Source of the DNA: Avoscillospira sp045579045
Lineage (GTDB): Bacteria > Bacillota > Clostridia > Oscillospirales > Oscillospiraceae
Assembly: GCA_045579045.1 (NCBI GenBank)
Contig: JAZNLL010000120.1
Coordinates: forward strand, 19,876-83,875
Reading direction: 5' to 3'
DNA: 64,000 nt
Positions 1 to 8,183 of the stretch are shown piece by piece (position 1 is the stretch's first letter; each line of letters opens with the position of its first letter). Position numbers and translations under genes: made by a program. The notes beneath the pieces were generated by a model. The model ran no database searches, was not told where the DNA came from, and saw only the letters and a list, made by a program, of their open reading frames with translations.

Positions 1-2112
1 GCAGAGCACATCATCCACCTGCTCCATGGGTGCCGTTCTGCCCGTCTGCAAGACGGGGATTGACTGAGGCTGTGCATAGGAATAGGCTCTGTAATACAAC
101 GGCAGCCACGGATTGATTTTCACCAGTTCATCATTGGTGTAGGTAGCCGTGATGGCAGTCTGTCCGCCCATGATGGTAAAATAGTTGCTGATCTGCTCGC
201 TGCAGCACCATGCGAGGAAACGGAATGCATCCTCTTTTCTGGCAGAGCCCTGACTGACACCCAGACTCCAGCCGCCCAGTATGGGCGCACGTCCCGGGAT
301 CAGACTGCAGCCGATGTGATTATTCTTTCGCAGCTTGGCTGCACCTTCCAGAAACACGGGATAGGTAATCAGCATAGCCGTTTCTCCGTTGCAGAAGTCA
401 TCGGCCGCCGATACATCCGTTGTCTGCAGCACATCCGGTTTCGCAAAGGTCAAAGCCCGTTTCAGGTTGATGTAGGCCTTGAGGGTCTGCAGATTATCAA
501 AATCCACTTTTCCGCTGCCATCGCAGATGTGACCGCCAAAGCCCTGCATGCGGAAATGAATCTCCGGCGCCAGACATTCATTGTAAGCCGCCGCCACGGA
601 AATTCCGTAGGGAACCGCCTCCGTCTGGTTGGTAAAGAAATCCGCCACAGCATTATACTCTTTTAAGGTAAGAGGCGGACGAAGGGTCGTATCGTATTTC
701 TTGGCAAAATCCCGCTGCAAATGAGGATCGTCGAACAGATCCTTGCGATAATAGAGCATCTGCGGCGCATACATAAAGGGAATGCCGTAGTGCCGTCCTC
801 TGTGATCGCCGAAGAATTGCAGACACCCCGGAAAAAACCGGCTCGGATCCAGATCGTTCAAAGGCGCAGTAATATCCGCCAGAACCTGCTGCTCGCACAG
901 CCGTGCGATCCACGGAATATCAAACATCAGAACATCGTACTGATCCGCTTCCTGCAGCAGCGTCTGCAAAATTTCCCGATGGGGCAGCAGCGTCACTTCC
1001 GTCTTGACCCCGGTTTCCAGTTCAAAATTCCGAATGAGGCTTCGGAATGTATGGACGGTGGGATTATCCAGCAGCAAAAGCCGCAAAGCAGGCTGCTCGG
1101 GATCATCCTCTCTGGGGGCAGGGAACACAGCTGCAGCGCTGAGGGCATCATGAAGCACCACACGCTCCGTATCGTCCAAAGACGAGGAAAGCTGCTTCAG
1201 CATTAAGGATGCAGCCGTATCACCCACTTTGATAGCAGGACGGGAGGTGGTCATGGAGGCATGGGACTGGGTAAACAAATTCCAATGCTCCTCACCCAGA
1301 GTGATAACGGGAATATCATCATCACCGTAGCCCAGAAGCCGCAGACCTTCCATAATACCGGTAGCCATCAGACCGGAAGATGCCAGAATACATTCGGGAC
1401 GGCAGCCGTGCATCAGATGAACAATCCGGCGGAAGGCATCTTCCTTGGAAATATCACATTGCACCAGCTGCTCCGGCTTTGGATGGATGCCGTGTCGTTC
1501 ATAGGCCTCAGAAAAGCCACGGATACAGGCCTGTTCGCAGGTAAAATCCTCAGACCCGGTAAACAGAAAAATCTGCCGATAGCCGTCATCCAGCAAGGTA
1601 TCGGTGATCTGATGGATCATTTCAAAGTTATCCAGACACACAAAATTGGCATCCAGACCTTTGATCTGACGGTCGATCATAACCAGCGGACGTCCTTTTG
1701 CTGTGAAATTATCGTAATAGTACTGCCAGTTGTCGGGACGGCAGGAAACCAGTATCAAGCCGCTGATCTGTTTGCGCAGCAAACTCTGGCAGCATTTGAG
1801 TTCTTCTTCCGGATTATCGTAGGAAAAGGAGATATTGACGGAGTAGCCGCCTTCTGCCAGCGCATTCTCAATCCCCTGAAACATCTGAACATAATAGGCA
1901 TCGTCAAAGTTGGGCAATATGACACCCACCTCACGGAACTGCTTGGCACGGAGGTTTCTGGCGGCCAGATTTTGTTCATACTGCAGCTCTTCAATCGCCT
2001 GACGGATTCGGCTTTCAACATCCTTACTGACCGGTTTGGTACCGTTGATATAGTTGGAAACGGTTGCAATGGAAACACCCGCCAAAGACGCAACATCTTT
2101 GATCGTAGCCAT
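1..2112 (-). CDS. LacI-type regulator fused to an ABC solute-binding domain (partial, 3' end off window)
   Basis: I translated the reverse strand from the ATG at 2112 and found no stop for 704 codons to the window edge, so the C-terminus is missing. Residues 1-50 are a LacI helix-turn-helix (MATIKDVASLAGVSIATVSN). Residues about 60-330 resemble the LacI/PBP1 sensor fold (VGVILPNF, GLILVS, TSRPAIKVG). From about residue 342 to the edge the sequence looks like a family-1 extracellular solute-binding protein (YDVLMFDIPW, YGIPFMYAPQMLYYRKDLFD, ETAMLITYP, GGWSLGVS, EDAFRFLAWC), with no signal peptide or linker. An AGGAGG site precedes the ATG. It is divergent from an ABC importer operon, so it probably senses the same ligand and controls that operon. 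LacI identity is secure; the role of the second domain is inferred. Confidence 0.88.
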   Translation of the reverse strand, partial: MATIKDVASLAGVSIATVSNYINGTKPVSKDVESRIRQAIEELQYEQNLAARNLRAKQFREVGVILPNFDDAYYVQMFQGIENALAEGGYSVNISFSYDNPEEELKCCQSLLRKQISGLILVSCRPDNWQYYYDNFTAKGRPLVMIDRQIKGLDANFVCLDNFEMIHQITDTLLDDGYRQIFLFTGSEDFTCEQACIRGFSEAYERHGIHPKPEQLVQCDISKEDAFRRIVHLMHGCRPECILASSGLMATGIMEGLRLLGYGDDDIPVITLGEEHWNLFTQSHASMTTSRPAIKVGDTAASLMLKQLSSSLDDTERVVLHDALSAAAVFPAPREDDPEQPALRLLLLDNPTVHTFRSLIRNFELETGVKTEVTLLPHREILQTLLQEADQYDVLMFDIPWIARLCEQQVLADITAPLNDLDPSRFFPGCLQFFGDHRGRHYGIPFMYAPQMLYYRKDLFDDPHLQRDFAKKYDTTLRPPLTLKEYNAVADFFTNQTEAVPYGISVAAAYNECLAPEIHFRMQGFGGHICDGSGKVDFDNLQTLKAYINLKRALTFAKPDVLQTTDVSAADDFCNGETAMLITYPVFLEGAAKLRKNNHIGCSLIPGRAPILGGWSLGVSQGSARKEDAFRFLAWCCSEQISNYFTIMGGQTAITATYTNDELVKINPWLPLYYRAYSYAQPQSIPVLQTGRTAPMEQVDDVLC

Positions 2113-2143
2113 AGAAAACCTCCTTCTGGTGAATTTCACTATT

Positions 2144-2172
2144 ATTGTAGCACATTTTTTGTTATTTGTCAC
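2144..2172 (-). promoter_or_regulatory. Promoter of the LacI-SBP regulator
   Basis: On the reverse strand GTGACA (2172-2167) and TACAAT (2149-2144) are separated by 17 bases, and a TGC precedes the -10 box (extended -10). It lies 32 bases upstream of the regulator's ATG. Confidence 0.6.
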
Positions 2173-2190
2173 CATTGATTTAAATTTTAG

Positions 2191-2202
2191 TAAAACGTTT
2201 CA
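2191..2202. promoter_or_regulatory. Candidate LacI-family operator between divergent promoters
   Basis: TAAAACGTTTCA differs at one base from the perfect palindrome TGAAACGTTTCA, with the central CG step typical of LacI-family sites. It sits between the two divergent promoters, beside the LacI-type gene. Binding is inferred. Confidence 0.5.
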
Positions 2203-2243
2203 ATTTTTCTTTTCAGATTTTCCCTCTTTTGTCCTTCCAGACC

Positions 2244-2271
2244 TTGCAAAATCCGGCAAACTATGTATAAT
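2244..2271 (+). promoter_or_regulatory. Promoter of the ABC importer operon
   Basis: TTGCAA (2244-2249), a 16-base spacer and a perfect TATAAT (2266-2271) lie about 105 bases upstream of the solute-binding gene, giving a leader of about 100 nt with no gene in it. Confidence 0.65.
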
Positions 2272-2376
2272 TTAGATAAGCGCGATTCTGTCCATAGGAC
2301 AAGTGCGCACAAATGGGTGTCCACTCTTAACAGGAAGGGTGTTCATCCGAAAATAATTTCAAAAGGAGAAACCAAA

Positions 2377-3741
2377 ATGAAAAAACTGATTGCTATCCTG
2401 TTGGCTGTTCTCATGGTTTGCACTCTGTTCGTTGGCTGCGCCAAGACTGAGGCTCCTGAGACCGAAGAACCTGCTGCTCAGAGTGAAGCTATGCAGAAGT
2501 ACGGCTTTGACAAGCTGGACCTGGTCTGCTTCACCGGCGGCAACGGCGACATGTGGGACCAGCTGGTCGCACTGTTCCTGGAGTACTACCCCGGTGTTGA
2601 AGTCACCACCGACTTCTCTGACGACGTCGCTAACCGCGTCCGCGCCAGAATGATGACCGAAACTCCCCCCGATTTCGTTGCTTCTTCCGGCTCCGAGTGG
2701 TCCCTGTCCGAGTCTGTTGCTGCCGGCCAGATCATGGACCTGAGCGACTTCTATGCTACCGGCACCAATGCTGACGGCATCCCCTTCACCGAAGTCATCC
2801 CCGAAACCGCACTGGGTCCCTGCCGCATCGGCGAAGACCAGATCCTGGCTGCTCTGCCCTCCGGCACCACTTACCTGGGCTGGTGGTACAATGTCGGCAT
2901 GTTCGAAGAACTGGGCATCACTCCTCCCACCACTTGGGACGAGCTGTACGCTGCTGCTGACGTTCTGAAGGCCAACGACATCATCCCCTTCATGTACCAG
3001 TTCCCCTCCTACGGCTACTGGGGCATCTCCATGGAGCTGATGGCTGTTGCCGGCGGCAAGGACCTGTTCAACAAGACCTATGTCACCCTGGAACCCGGCG
3101 CATGGACTTCTGAAGAAGCTATCGCTGCTATCACCCTGCAGGAAAACCTGATCAAGGACGGCGTTATGTCTCCCCTGTCCTGCGGCGCTGACTTCGCTGC
3201 TTCTCAGGTTGACTTCGTCAACGGCCGTATCGGCATCCTGCCCAACGGCACCTGGTTCGAAAACGAAATGAAGGACGTCCTCCCCGAGGGCTTCGATATG
3301 GCCTTCATCCCCGTTCCCGCTGTTGAAGAAGGCGGCCCCAGAGCTGTTGTTGTCACCGGCGGCGGTTCCGGCAACATTCCTGTCCACTGCGCTAACCCCG
3401 AAGCTGCTAAGGCTTTCATCGGCGTTATGCTGTCCGACAGAGGCCAGGCTATCATCGCCTCCAAGGGCCAGATGCCTATCTCCCAGGTTATGGACACCTC
3501 CATCCTGACCGACATCATGTCCGAAGCTAACCTGTCCGCTCTGGAAGCAGCTCAGCAGGACGATGTCATCATCCTGACCTCCACCGAGGGCAACTACGCC
3601 GACATGACCAACAAGATCAAGGAGTGCAACGACAACCTGTGCCTGGGCGATATGACCGCTGAAGAATACTGCCAGGCTATGGAAGAGACTGCTGAAATCG
3701 TCCGCAACGATCCCGAGACCGTTTGGCAGAACGCTCAGTAA
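2377..3741 (+). CDS. ABC importer solute-binding lipoprotein (family 1)
   Basis: This 454-residue protein is the extracytoplasmic binding component of a carbohydrate-type ABC importer. It opens with a lipoprotein signal peptide ending in the lipobox LFVGC, so Cys21 should be lipidated and hold the mature protein on the outer face of the membrane. The body has family features such as LVCFTGGNGDMWDQLVALF near the start and LGWWYNVGMFEELGITPPTT. The ATG at 2377 is preceded by AAAGGAG; an in-frame upstream start at 2263 would bury the signal peptide and overlap the -10 region. Codon use is extremely biased (CTG, AAG, GGC, GCT), suggesting high expression. Two permeases follow; no ATP-binding subunit is nearby, so a shared MsmK-type ATPase is likely. 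The ligand is unknown. Confidence 0.95.
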   Translation: MKKLIAILLAVLMVCTLFVGCAKTEAPETEEPAAQSEAMQKYGFDKLDLVCFTGGNGDMWDQLVALFLEYYPGVEVTTDFSDDVANRVRARMMTETPPDFVASSGSEWSLSESVAAGQIMDLSDFYATGTNADGIPFTEVIPETALGPCRIGEDQILAALPSGTTYLGWWYNVGMFEELGITPPTTWDELYAAADVLKANDIIPFMYQFPSYGYWGISMELMAVAGGKDLFNKTYVTLEPGAWTSEEAIAAITLQENLIKDGVMSPLSCGADFAASQVDFVNGRIGILPNGTWFENEMKDVLPEGFDMAFIPVPAVEEGGPRAVVVTGGGSGNIPVHCANPEAAKAFIGVMLSDRGQAIIASKGQMPISQVMDTSILTDIMSEANLSALEAAQQDDVIILTSTEGNYADMTNKIKECNDNLCLGDMTAEEYCQAMEETAEIVRNDPETVWQNAQ

Positions 3742-3757
3742 TTTCCCCAGCTTCTCT

Positions 3758-3783
3758 GTAAGGGGCGGTTCGCCGCCCCTTAC
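3758..3783 (+). terminator. Intercistronic hairpin after the binding-protein gene
   Basis: A perfect 11-bp stem (GTAAGGGGCGG / CCGCCCCTTAC) with a TTCG tetraloop, without a clear T-run. Such hairpins between binding-protein and permease genes commonly stabilise the upstream mRNA or terminate partially, so that the binding protein is made in excess. Confidence 0.7.
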
Positions 3784-3863
3784 TATTGTAAAGATAACGA
3801 AAACCAACTCTCACCCTCGGGAGCTTTGCTCCCCTGAACTTCACCTGAGGAGGGAACCTACCT

Positions 3864-4751
3864 TTGAAAGCGAATTATAAAAACAGAGTGGGCGTCTTCT
3901 GTCTGTTCTGTCTGCCGCTTCTGGCAATGTATCTGATTTTTTCCTTTACACCCCTGATCAAAACCTTCTTCTATTCCGTGACCGACTGGTCCGGCTACGG
4001 CGATTACAATTTCGTCGGCTTCGAGAACTTTGTCAAGGTTTTTAAAGACGAAGTCTTCTGGAAATCTCTGCTGAATAACGTCAAATTCTTCTTCGTCGGC
4101 GGTATTTTCGTCTTTGGTCTGGCTCTGGTCTGCGCTGCTATGATCACCCAGAGCAAGCTGAAAGAGTCCAAGTACTACCGCATCATTCTCTACATGCCCA
4201 ACATCATTTCCGGTGTTATCATCGCTGTCCTGTGGAAGTTCATCTTCTCCCCCAACTTCGGTCTGCTGAACAACTTCATGACTCTGCTGGGTCTGGAGCC
4301 TCAGAACTGGCTGGGCCAGAAGGACACCGCTTTCACCTGCCTGATGATCGTTTGGGTCTGGTCCGGCTTCGGCTACTATATGCTGCTGATGATCGCTGGC
4401 ATCGAAGGCATCCCCACCACTTTCCTGGAGGCTGCTGAAATCGACGGTGCCAACGGCATGCAGCGTTTCATTCATATCGTTCTTCCCATGGTCATTAACA
4501 TGGTCAGAACCTGCATGGTCTTCTTCACCATGAACGCCTTCACCGGTATCTACGTTCTGGTCAAGTTTATGACCGACGGCGGTCCTGCCAATTCTACTCA
4601 GGTTATTATCAGCTACATCTACCAGACTGCCTTCACAAAGAGCCGTTTCGGCCTCTCTGCCGCTCAGGGCGTTGTGGTCTGTATCCTTGTCGGCGCCCTC
4701 ATCATGTTCATGCTGAAGGTCACCAAGCCCAAGGACGAGCTGGAATACTAA
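3864..4751 (+). CDS. ABC sugar permease, UgpA/MalF type
   Basis: A 295-residue inner-membrane permease with about six hydrophobic segments (for example residues 10-30, FCLFCLPLLAMYLIFSFTP). It has the EAA loop that contacts the ATPase, EAAEIDGANGMQRF, around residues 190-203. Translation starts at a TTG (3864) ten bases after a GAGGAGGG site; no ATG is better placed. It is the first of two permeases that form the heteromeric channel for the upstream binding protein. Family placement is firm; the substrate is not. Confidence 0.94.
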   Translation: MKANYKNRVGVFCLFCLPLLAMYLIFSFTPLIKTFFYSVTDWSGYGDYNFVGFENFVKVFKDEVFWKSLLNNVKFFFVGGIFVFGLALVCAAMITQSKLKESKYYRIILYMPNIISGVIIAVLWKFIFSPNFGLLNNFMTLLGLEPQNWLGQKDTAFTCLMIVWVWSGFGYYMLLMIAGIEGIPTTFLEAAEIDGANGMQRFIHIVLPMVINMVRTCMVFFTMNAFTGIYVLVKFMTDGGPANSTQVIISYIYQTAFTKSRFGLSAAQGVVVCILVGALIMFMLKVTKPKDELEY

Positions 4752-4763
4752 GGAGGTGCTCAC

Positions 4764-5630
4764 ATGACTTTTGGACAAAAACTCAGTAAGTTTTCTATCA
4801 ATACTTTCATCCGTATTTTCCTGTGTCTGCTTTGTCTGACCGTTCTGTATCCCCTGTTCTGGAACCTGATGTCTTCCTTCAAGACCAATCAGGAGTTCTT
4901 TAACAATCCCTGGGCTCTGCCCAAGGAGCTGTTCCAGCCCGGTAACAACATCTTCCAGAACTATATCAACGTCTGGGCCATCACCGGTCTGTCCGTTCCC
5001 TTCATGAACTCCCTGTGGGTCTCCTCCATCTCTCTGGTGGGCAGCATCGTGCTGAACTGCATGAGCGCCTATGCCTGCACCAGACTGGGTCTGAAGGTTG
5101 GTAAGATGCTCTCCAGCTTCTACCTGTTCATGATGTTCGTTCCCGGCGGTATCTCCCTGACCTCCAGCTTCCTGAACCTGCGTGATCTGGGCCTGCTGGA
5201 CACCCGTGCCGCTATCATTTGGTGTAATGTGGCAGGTTCTGCTATCGGTACCGGCTTCATTCTCCGTAACTTCTTCGAGACTCTGCCTCACGAACTGGAA
5301 GAGGCCGCCTGCATCGACGGTGCCGGCATCCAGCGTACCTTCTGGCAGATCATGCTGCCTCTGGCAAAGCCCGGTATCGCAACCGTCGGTATCTTCAACT
5401 TCCTGGGCTACTGGGGCGAGTACACCCTGTCCTCTGTCGTTATCTTCGATCAGGCCAAGGTTCCTCTGTCTGTTGCTCTGTTCACCCTGCAGGCTACCAC
5501 CCAGCACATGGCTGACTGGGCTGCATTGTTTGCCGGCATGATCATCGTTCTGATCCCCATTATGATCATCTATCTGTCCTTCCAGCAGTATATCGTTTCC
5601 GGTATGACTGCCGGCGCTATCAAGGGTTAA
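4764..5630 (+). CDS. ABC sugar permease, UgpE/MalG type
   Basis: A 288-residue inner-membrane permease, partner of the preceding one, beginning 12 bases after it behind AAGGAGG. Hydrophobic segments start at FIRIFLCLLCLTVLYPLFW. The EAA loop is EEAACIDGAGIQRTF (about residues 178-192), and the C-terminus is typical of MalG-type subunits (IYLSFQQYIVSGMTAGAIKG). Codon bias matches the binding-protein gene, so the three transport genes are probably co-expressed. Confidence 0.95.
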   Translation: MTFGQKLSKFSINTFIRIFLCLLCLTVLYPLFWNLMSSFKTNQEFFNNPWALPKELFQPGNNIFQNYINVWAITGLSVPFMNSLWVSSISLVGSIVLNCMSAYACTRLGLKVGKMLSSFYLFMMFVPGGISLTSSFLNLRDLGLLDTRAAIIWCNVAGSAIGTGFILRNFFETLPHELEEAACIDGAGIQRTFWQIMLPLAKPGIATVGIFNFLGYWGEYTLSSVVIFDQAKVPLSVALFTLQATTQHMADWAALFAGMIIVLIPIMIIYLSFQQYIVSGMTAGAIKG

Positions 5631-5664
5631 TCTCACCCCTGCATTCTGAAAGGAAATTTCCGAT

Positions 5665-7803
5665 ATGGAAAGAAATTTTGAGTTCAGAAACCGGATGCGG
5701 CAGCGGTTCCGTCCTCTCGGACGGGACGATGCTGCGCCCTCCGGTAGCTATGTCCGTGTAACGGATGATTTTTCCATCGTGGTCGCCCACGACTGCAGCA
5801 TCGTGCTGCTGAAGGCCGCTGAGGATCTGCGTGACTACCTGTTCTATGCACAGGATGTTTCCGTTTCCATCAAGCGTGCCATGAAGCCCGCCCCTGCCGC
5901 CAACACCATCGTGGTGGCAACCGCTGCGGAAATGGGTGTCCAGTGGACCGAAAAGCCTGTGAAGGCCTCCTGCGTTCAGACAGCTAAGGATGGCGGCATC
6001 GTTATCTGCGGTTTTGACGATCGCGGCTGCGCTCAGGGCTGCTACCGTCTGGAAGATGTCTTCAGCACCAACGGCGGTGCTTGGGTGAATGAGGGTTCCG
6101 TGACCCGTGCCCCCAGATTTTCTCCCAGAATGATCCACTCCGGCTACGGCATGGATCAGTATCCCGATGCCCATCTGCGGAACATCGCATATGCCGGTAT
6201 GGATGCCATTCTGATCTTTGTCAAGGACATTGACTACACGCCCGCCGGTTATGTGGACTTCAACGGTCTGATCGACCGTGCTGCCGAATACGGTCTGGAT
6301 GTCTACGCTTACAGCTATCTGAAGAGCAAGATGCATCCCGAGACCCCCGGTGCTTTCGAGCATTATGACAGCACCTACGGCAAGATCTTCCGTCATTGCC
6401 CCGGCTTCAAGGGTGTTATTCTCGTCGGTGAGTCTGTGGAGTTCCCCAGTAAGGATCCCCACGTCGTTCTCACCAGAGAAGAAAAGAATACCACCGGCAA
6501 GCCTACTCCCGGCTGGTATCCCTGCTTTGACTATCCCCAGTGGCTGACCATGCTCCAGAAGGTCATCGGTCAGTACAAGCCCGATGCCGATATCGTCTTC
6601 TGGACTTACAACTGGGGCTATATGGATGCAGAAGCCCGTCTGAAGCTGATCGATACCCTGCCCGAGGGCATCACCCTCATGGCCACCTTTGAGATGTTCG
6701 AGACACGGAAGGTCGATGACCTGCTGATCCGTGCCACCGACTACACCCTGTCCTTTGCTGAAGCCGGTACCTACTTCCGTACGGAAGCTGAGCGTGCTGC
6801 CGAAAGAGGCATCAAGCTCTATGCCCAGGCCAACAGCGCAGGTCTTGCCTGGGACTTCGGTGTTATTCCCTACGAACCCTTTCCCCGTCAGTGGGCAAAG
6901 CGTTACGAAGCCCTGCTGGAGTCCAATGAGAAGCACGGTCTGTGCGGTCTCATGGAGTCCCACCACTACGGCTTCTGGCCCTCCTTTATCAGTGCTCTGG
7001 AGACCCGCATGATCACCGAGCCTGTGCAGGATGCCGATACCGCTCTGTACACCCTCGCCTGCCAGCTCTATGGCAAGGCCAATGCCGAGAAGGTTCTGGA
7101 AGCTTGGGAACACATCTCCAAGGCGATCACCTACTATCCTTCTACCAATGAGGACCAGTACGGTCCCATGCGCGTCGGCCCCGCTTATCCTCTGATTTTC
7201 CGAGCCGATGTGAAGATCCCCACTGTGGACTATGCCCACTTTGGCGGCAACAGGATCTGTTTCACTGATTACGGTTCCGACTATCTGTATCACATCACAA
7301 ACCTGTATGTGAAGGCCGTGGAGCCCATGCAGCAGCGTTTCCCCAAGGAAATTTCCTGTCTGGAAAAGCTCCGCACCTGCCTGCAGACCGGTCGTGCCAT
7401 TCTGGAGGATCTGCCCGCCCCTGTCTCCGGTTGGAGAGCAGAAGAAGCTGAGCGGTTTATCGGTTTGGTGAAGTTCATCGAGAACACCGCTCTGACTGCC
7501 ATCCATACCAAGCAGTGGAACATCCTCCGCTGGCAGATGAAGACCGAGACCGACACCGACACCCTGCTGGATATGCAGCGGAAGATGATCGAGATCGGCC
7601 GTAAGGAAATCGCCAATGCGGAAGCCACCATTCCTCTGGTGGAAGCCGACTCCCGTCTGGGATGGGAACCCAGCATGGAATATATCGGCGATGCTGCTCA
7701 CCTCCGTTGGAAGATCGAGCAGACCACCCGTGTTCTGGAGATGGAAATTCCCCACAACATGGAACAGATCATCAATGCAAGAAAGCTGATTGAAGGAGTT
7801 TAA
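5665..7803 (+). CDS. Putative glycoside hydrolase (GH20/GH67/GH115-like fold)
   Basis: A 712-residue protein without a signal peptide, hence cytoplasmic. Residues about 30-130 look like the zincin-like N-terminal domain that precedes the TIM barrel in GH20, GH67 and GH115 enzymes (TDDFSIVVAHDC, LLKAAEDLRDYL, GFDDRGCAQGCYRLEDVF). The middle has barrel-like strands (DAILIFVKDIDYTP, GLDVYAYSYLKSKM, GVILVGESVEFPS, MESHHYGFWPS). I cannot assign the catalytic acids; GESVE is a candidate site. The C-terminal 200 residues are helical. It sits directly after the permeases and is probably co-transcribed, so it may cleave an imported oligosaccharide or conjugate. The exact GH family is unresolved. Confidence 0.7.
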   Translation: MERNFEFRNRMRQRFRPLGRDDAAPSGSYVRVTDDFSIVVAHDCSIVLLKAAEDLRDYLFYAQDVSVSIKRAMKPAPAANTIVVATAAEMGVQWTEKPVKASCVQTAKDGGIVICGFDDRGCAQGCYRLEDVFSTNGGAWVNEGSVTRAPRFSPRMIHSGYGMDQYPDAHLRNIAYAGMDAILIFVKDIDYTPAGYVDFNGLIDRAAEYGLDVYAYSYLKSKMHPETPGAFEHYDSTYGKIFRHCPGFKGVILVGESVEFPSKDPHVVLTREEKNTTGKPTPGWYPCFDYPQWLTMLQKVIGQYKPDADIVFWTYNWGYMDAEARLKLIDTLPEGITLMATFEMFETRKVDDLLIRATDYTLSFAEAGTYFRTEAERAAERGIKLYAQANSAGLAWDFGVIPYEPFPRQWAKRYEALLESNEKHGLCGLMESHHYGFWPSFISALETRMITEPVQDADTALYTLACQLYGKANAEKVLEAWEHISKAITYYPSTNEDQYGPMRVGPAYPLIFRADVKIPTVDYAHFGGNRICFTDYGSDYLYHITNLYVKAVEPMQQRFPKEISCLEKLRTCLQTGRAILEDLPAPVSGWRAEEAERFIGLVKFIENTALTAIHTKQWNILRWQMKTETDTDTLLDMQRKMIEIGRKEIANAEATIPLVEADSRLGWEPSMEYIGDAAHLRWKIEQTTRVLEMEIPHNMEQIINARKLIEGV

Positions 7804-7806
7804 CTT

Positions 7807-8163
7807 ATGAATTACGGCAAGAAAGTTTGGATCTTCCCCGATGCGGAGCTTCCCCCCGAAGGTGCCAATCTGATCCCCGGCCATGAGTCCGTCATCATCA
7901 CCAATGTGACCGACGAAGATGCCCAGATCAAGTTCACCCTGTTCTACGACGACAAGGATCCTGTTTCCTTTGAGACCGTCGTGAAGGCTCGCCGTGTCCG
8001 CTGCATGCGCAGCAATAAGGAAGAGGATTTCGGCAAGTTTACTGCAGATTTTGGCGTTCAGTACGCCATTATGCTGGAAAGCTCTGTACCCGTCGTCGCT
8101 CAGTACGGCCGTGCAGAACCCAGAACCGTCAATTTCTACACTACCCCCGGCTATTGTGAATAA
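7807..8163 (+). CDS. ASRT-family small domain protein
   Basis: A 118-residue protein that resembles the Anabaena sensory rhodopsin transducer (ASRT) family: an early P..G....FPGHESV-like segment (EGANLIPGHESVIITN), D/E-D-A after it, FYDDKDP, and the closing pattern SSVPVVAQYGRAEPR. ASRT-like proteins form small beta-sandwich oligomers proposed to bind carbohydrate-type small molecules. It starts 3 bases after the putative hydrolase and is part of the same operon, which agrees with a sugar-related role rather than photosensing; no rhodopsin gene is nearby. The recognition rests on remembered family motifs. Confidence 0.72.
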   Translation: MNYGKKVWIFPDAELPPEGANLIPGHESVIITNVTDEDAQIKFTLFYDDKDPVSFETVVKARRVRCMRSNKEEDFGKFTADFGVQYAIMLESSVPVVAQYGRAEPRTVNFYTTPGYCE

Positions 8164-8183
8164 TTTTTAGGAGGAAATGAAAA

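Noticed and set aside
1261..2178. A 305-codon plus-strand frame at the left end
   Set aside because: It is antisense to the LacI-SBP reading frame, which has clear domain motifs over its whole length.
3858..5636. A 592-codon open frame on the minus strand opposite the two permease genes (similar long antisense frames at 2359-3807, 5620-7884 and 8151-9395)
   Set aside because: They lie antisense to well-supported transport and enzyme genes, have no ribosome binding site, are rich in His/Gly/Asp/Gln, and follow from the extreme codon bias of the sense genes.
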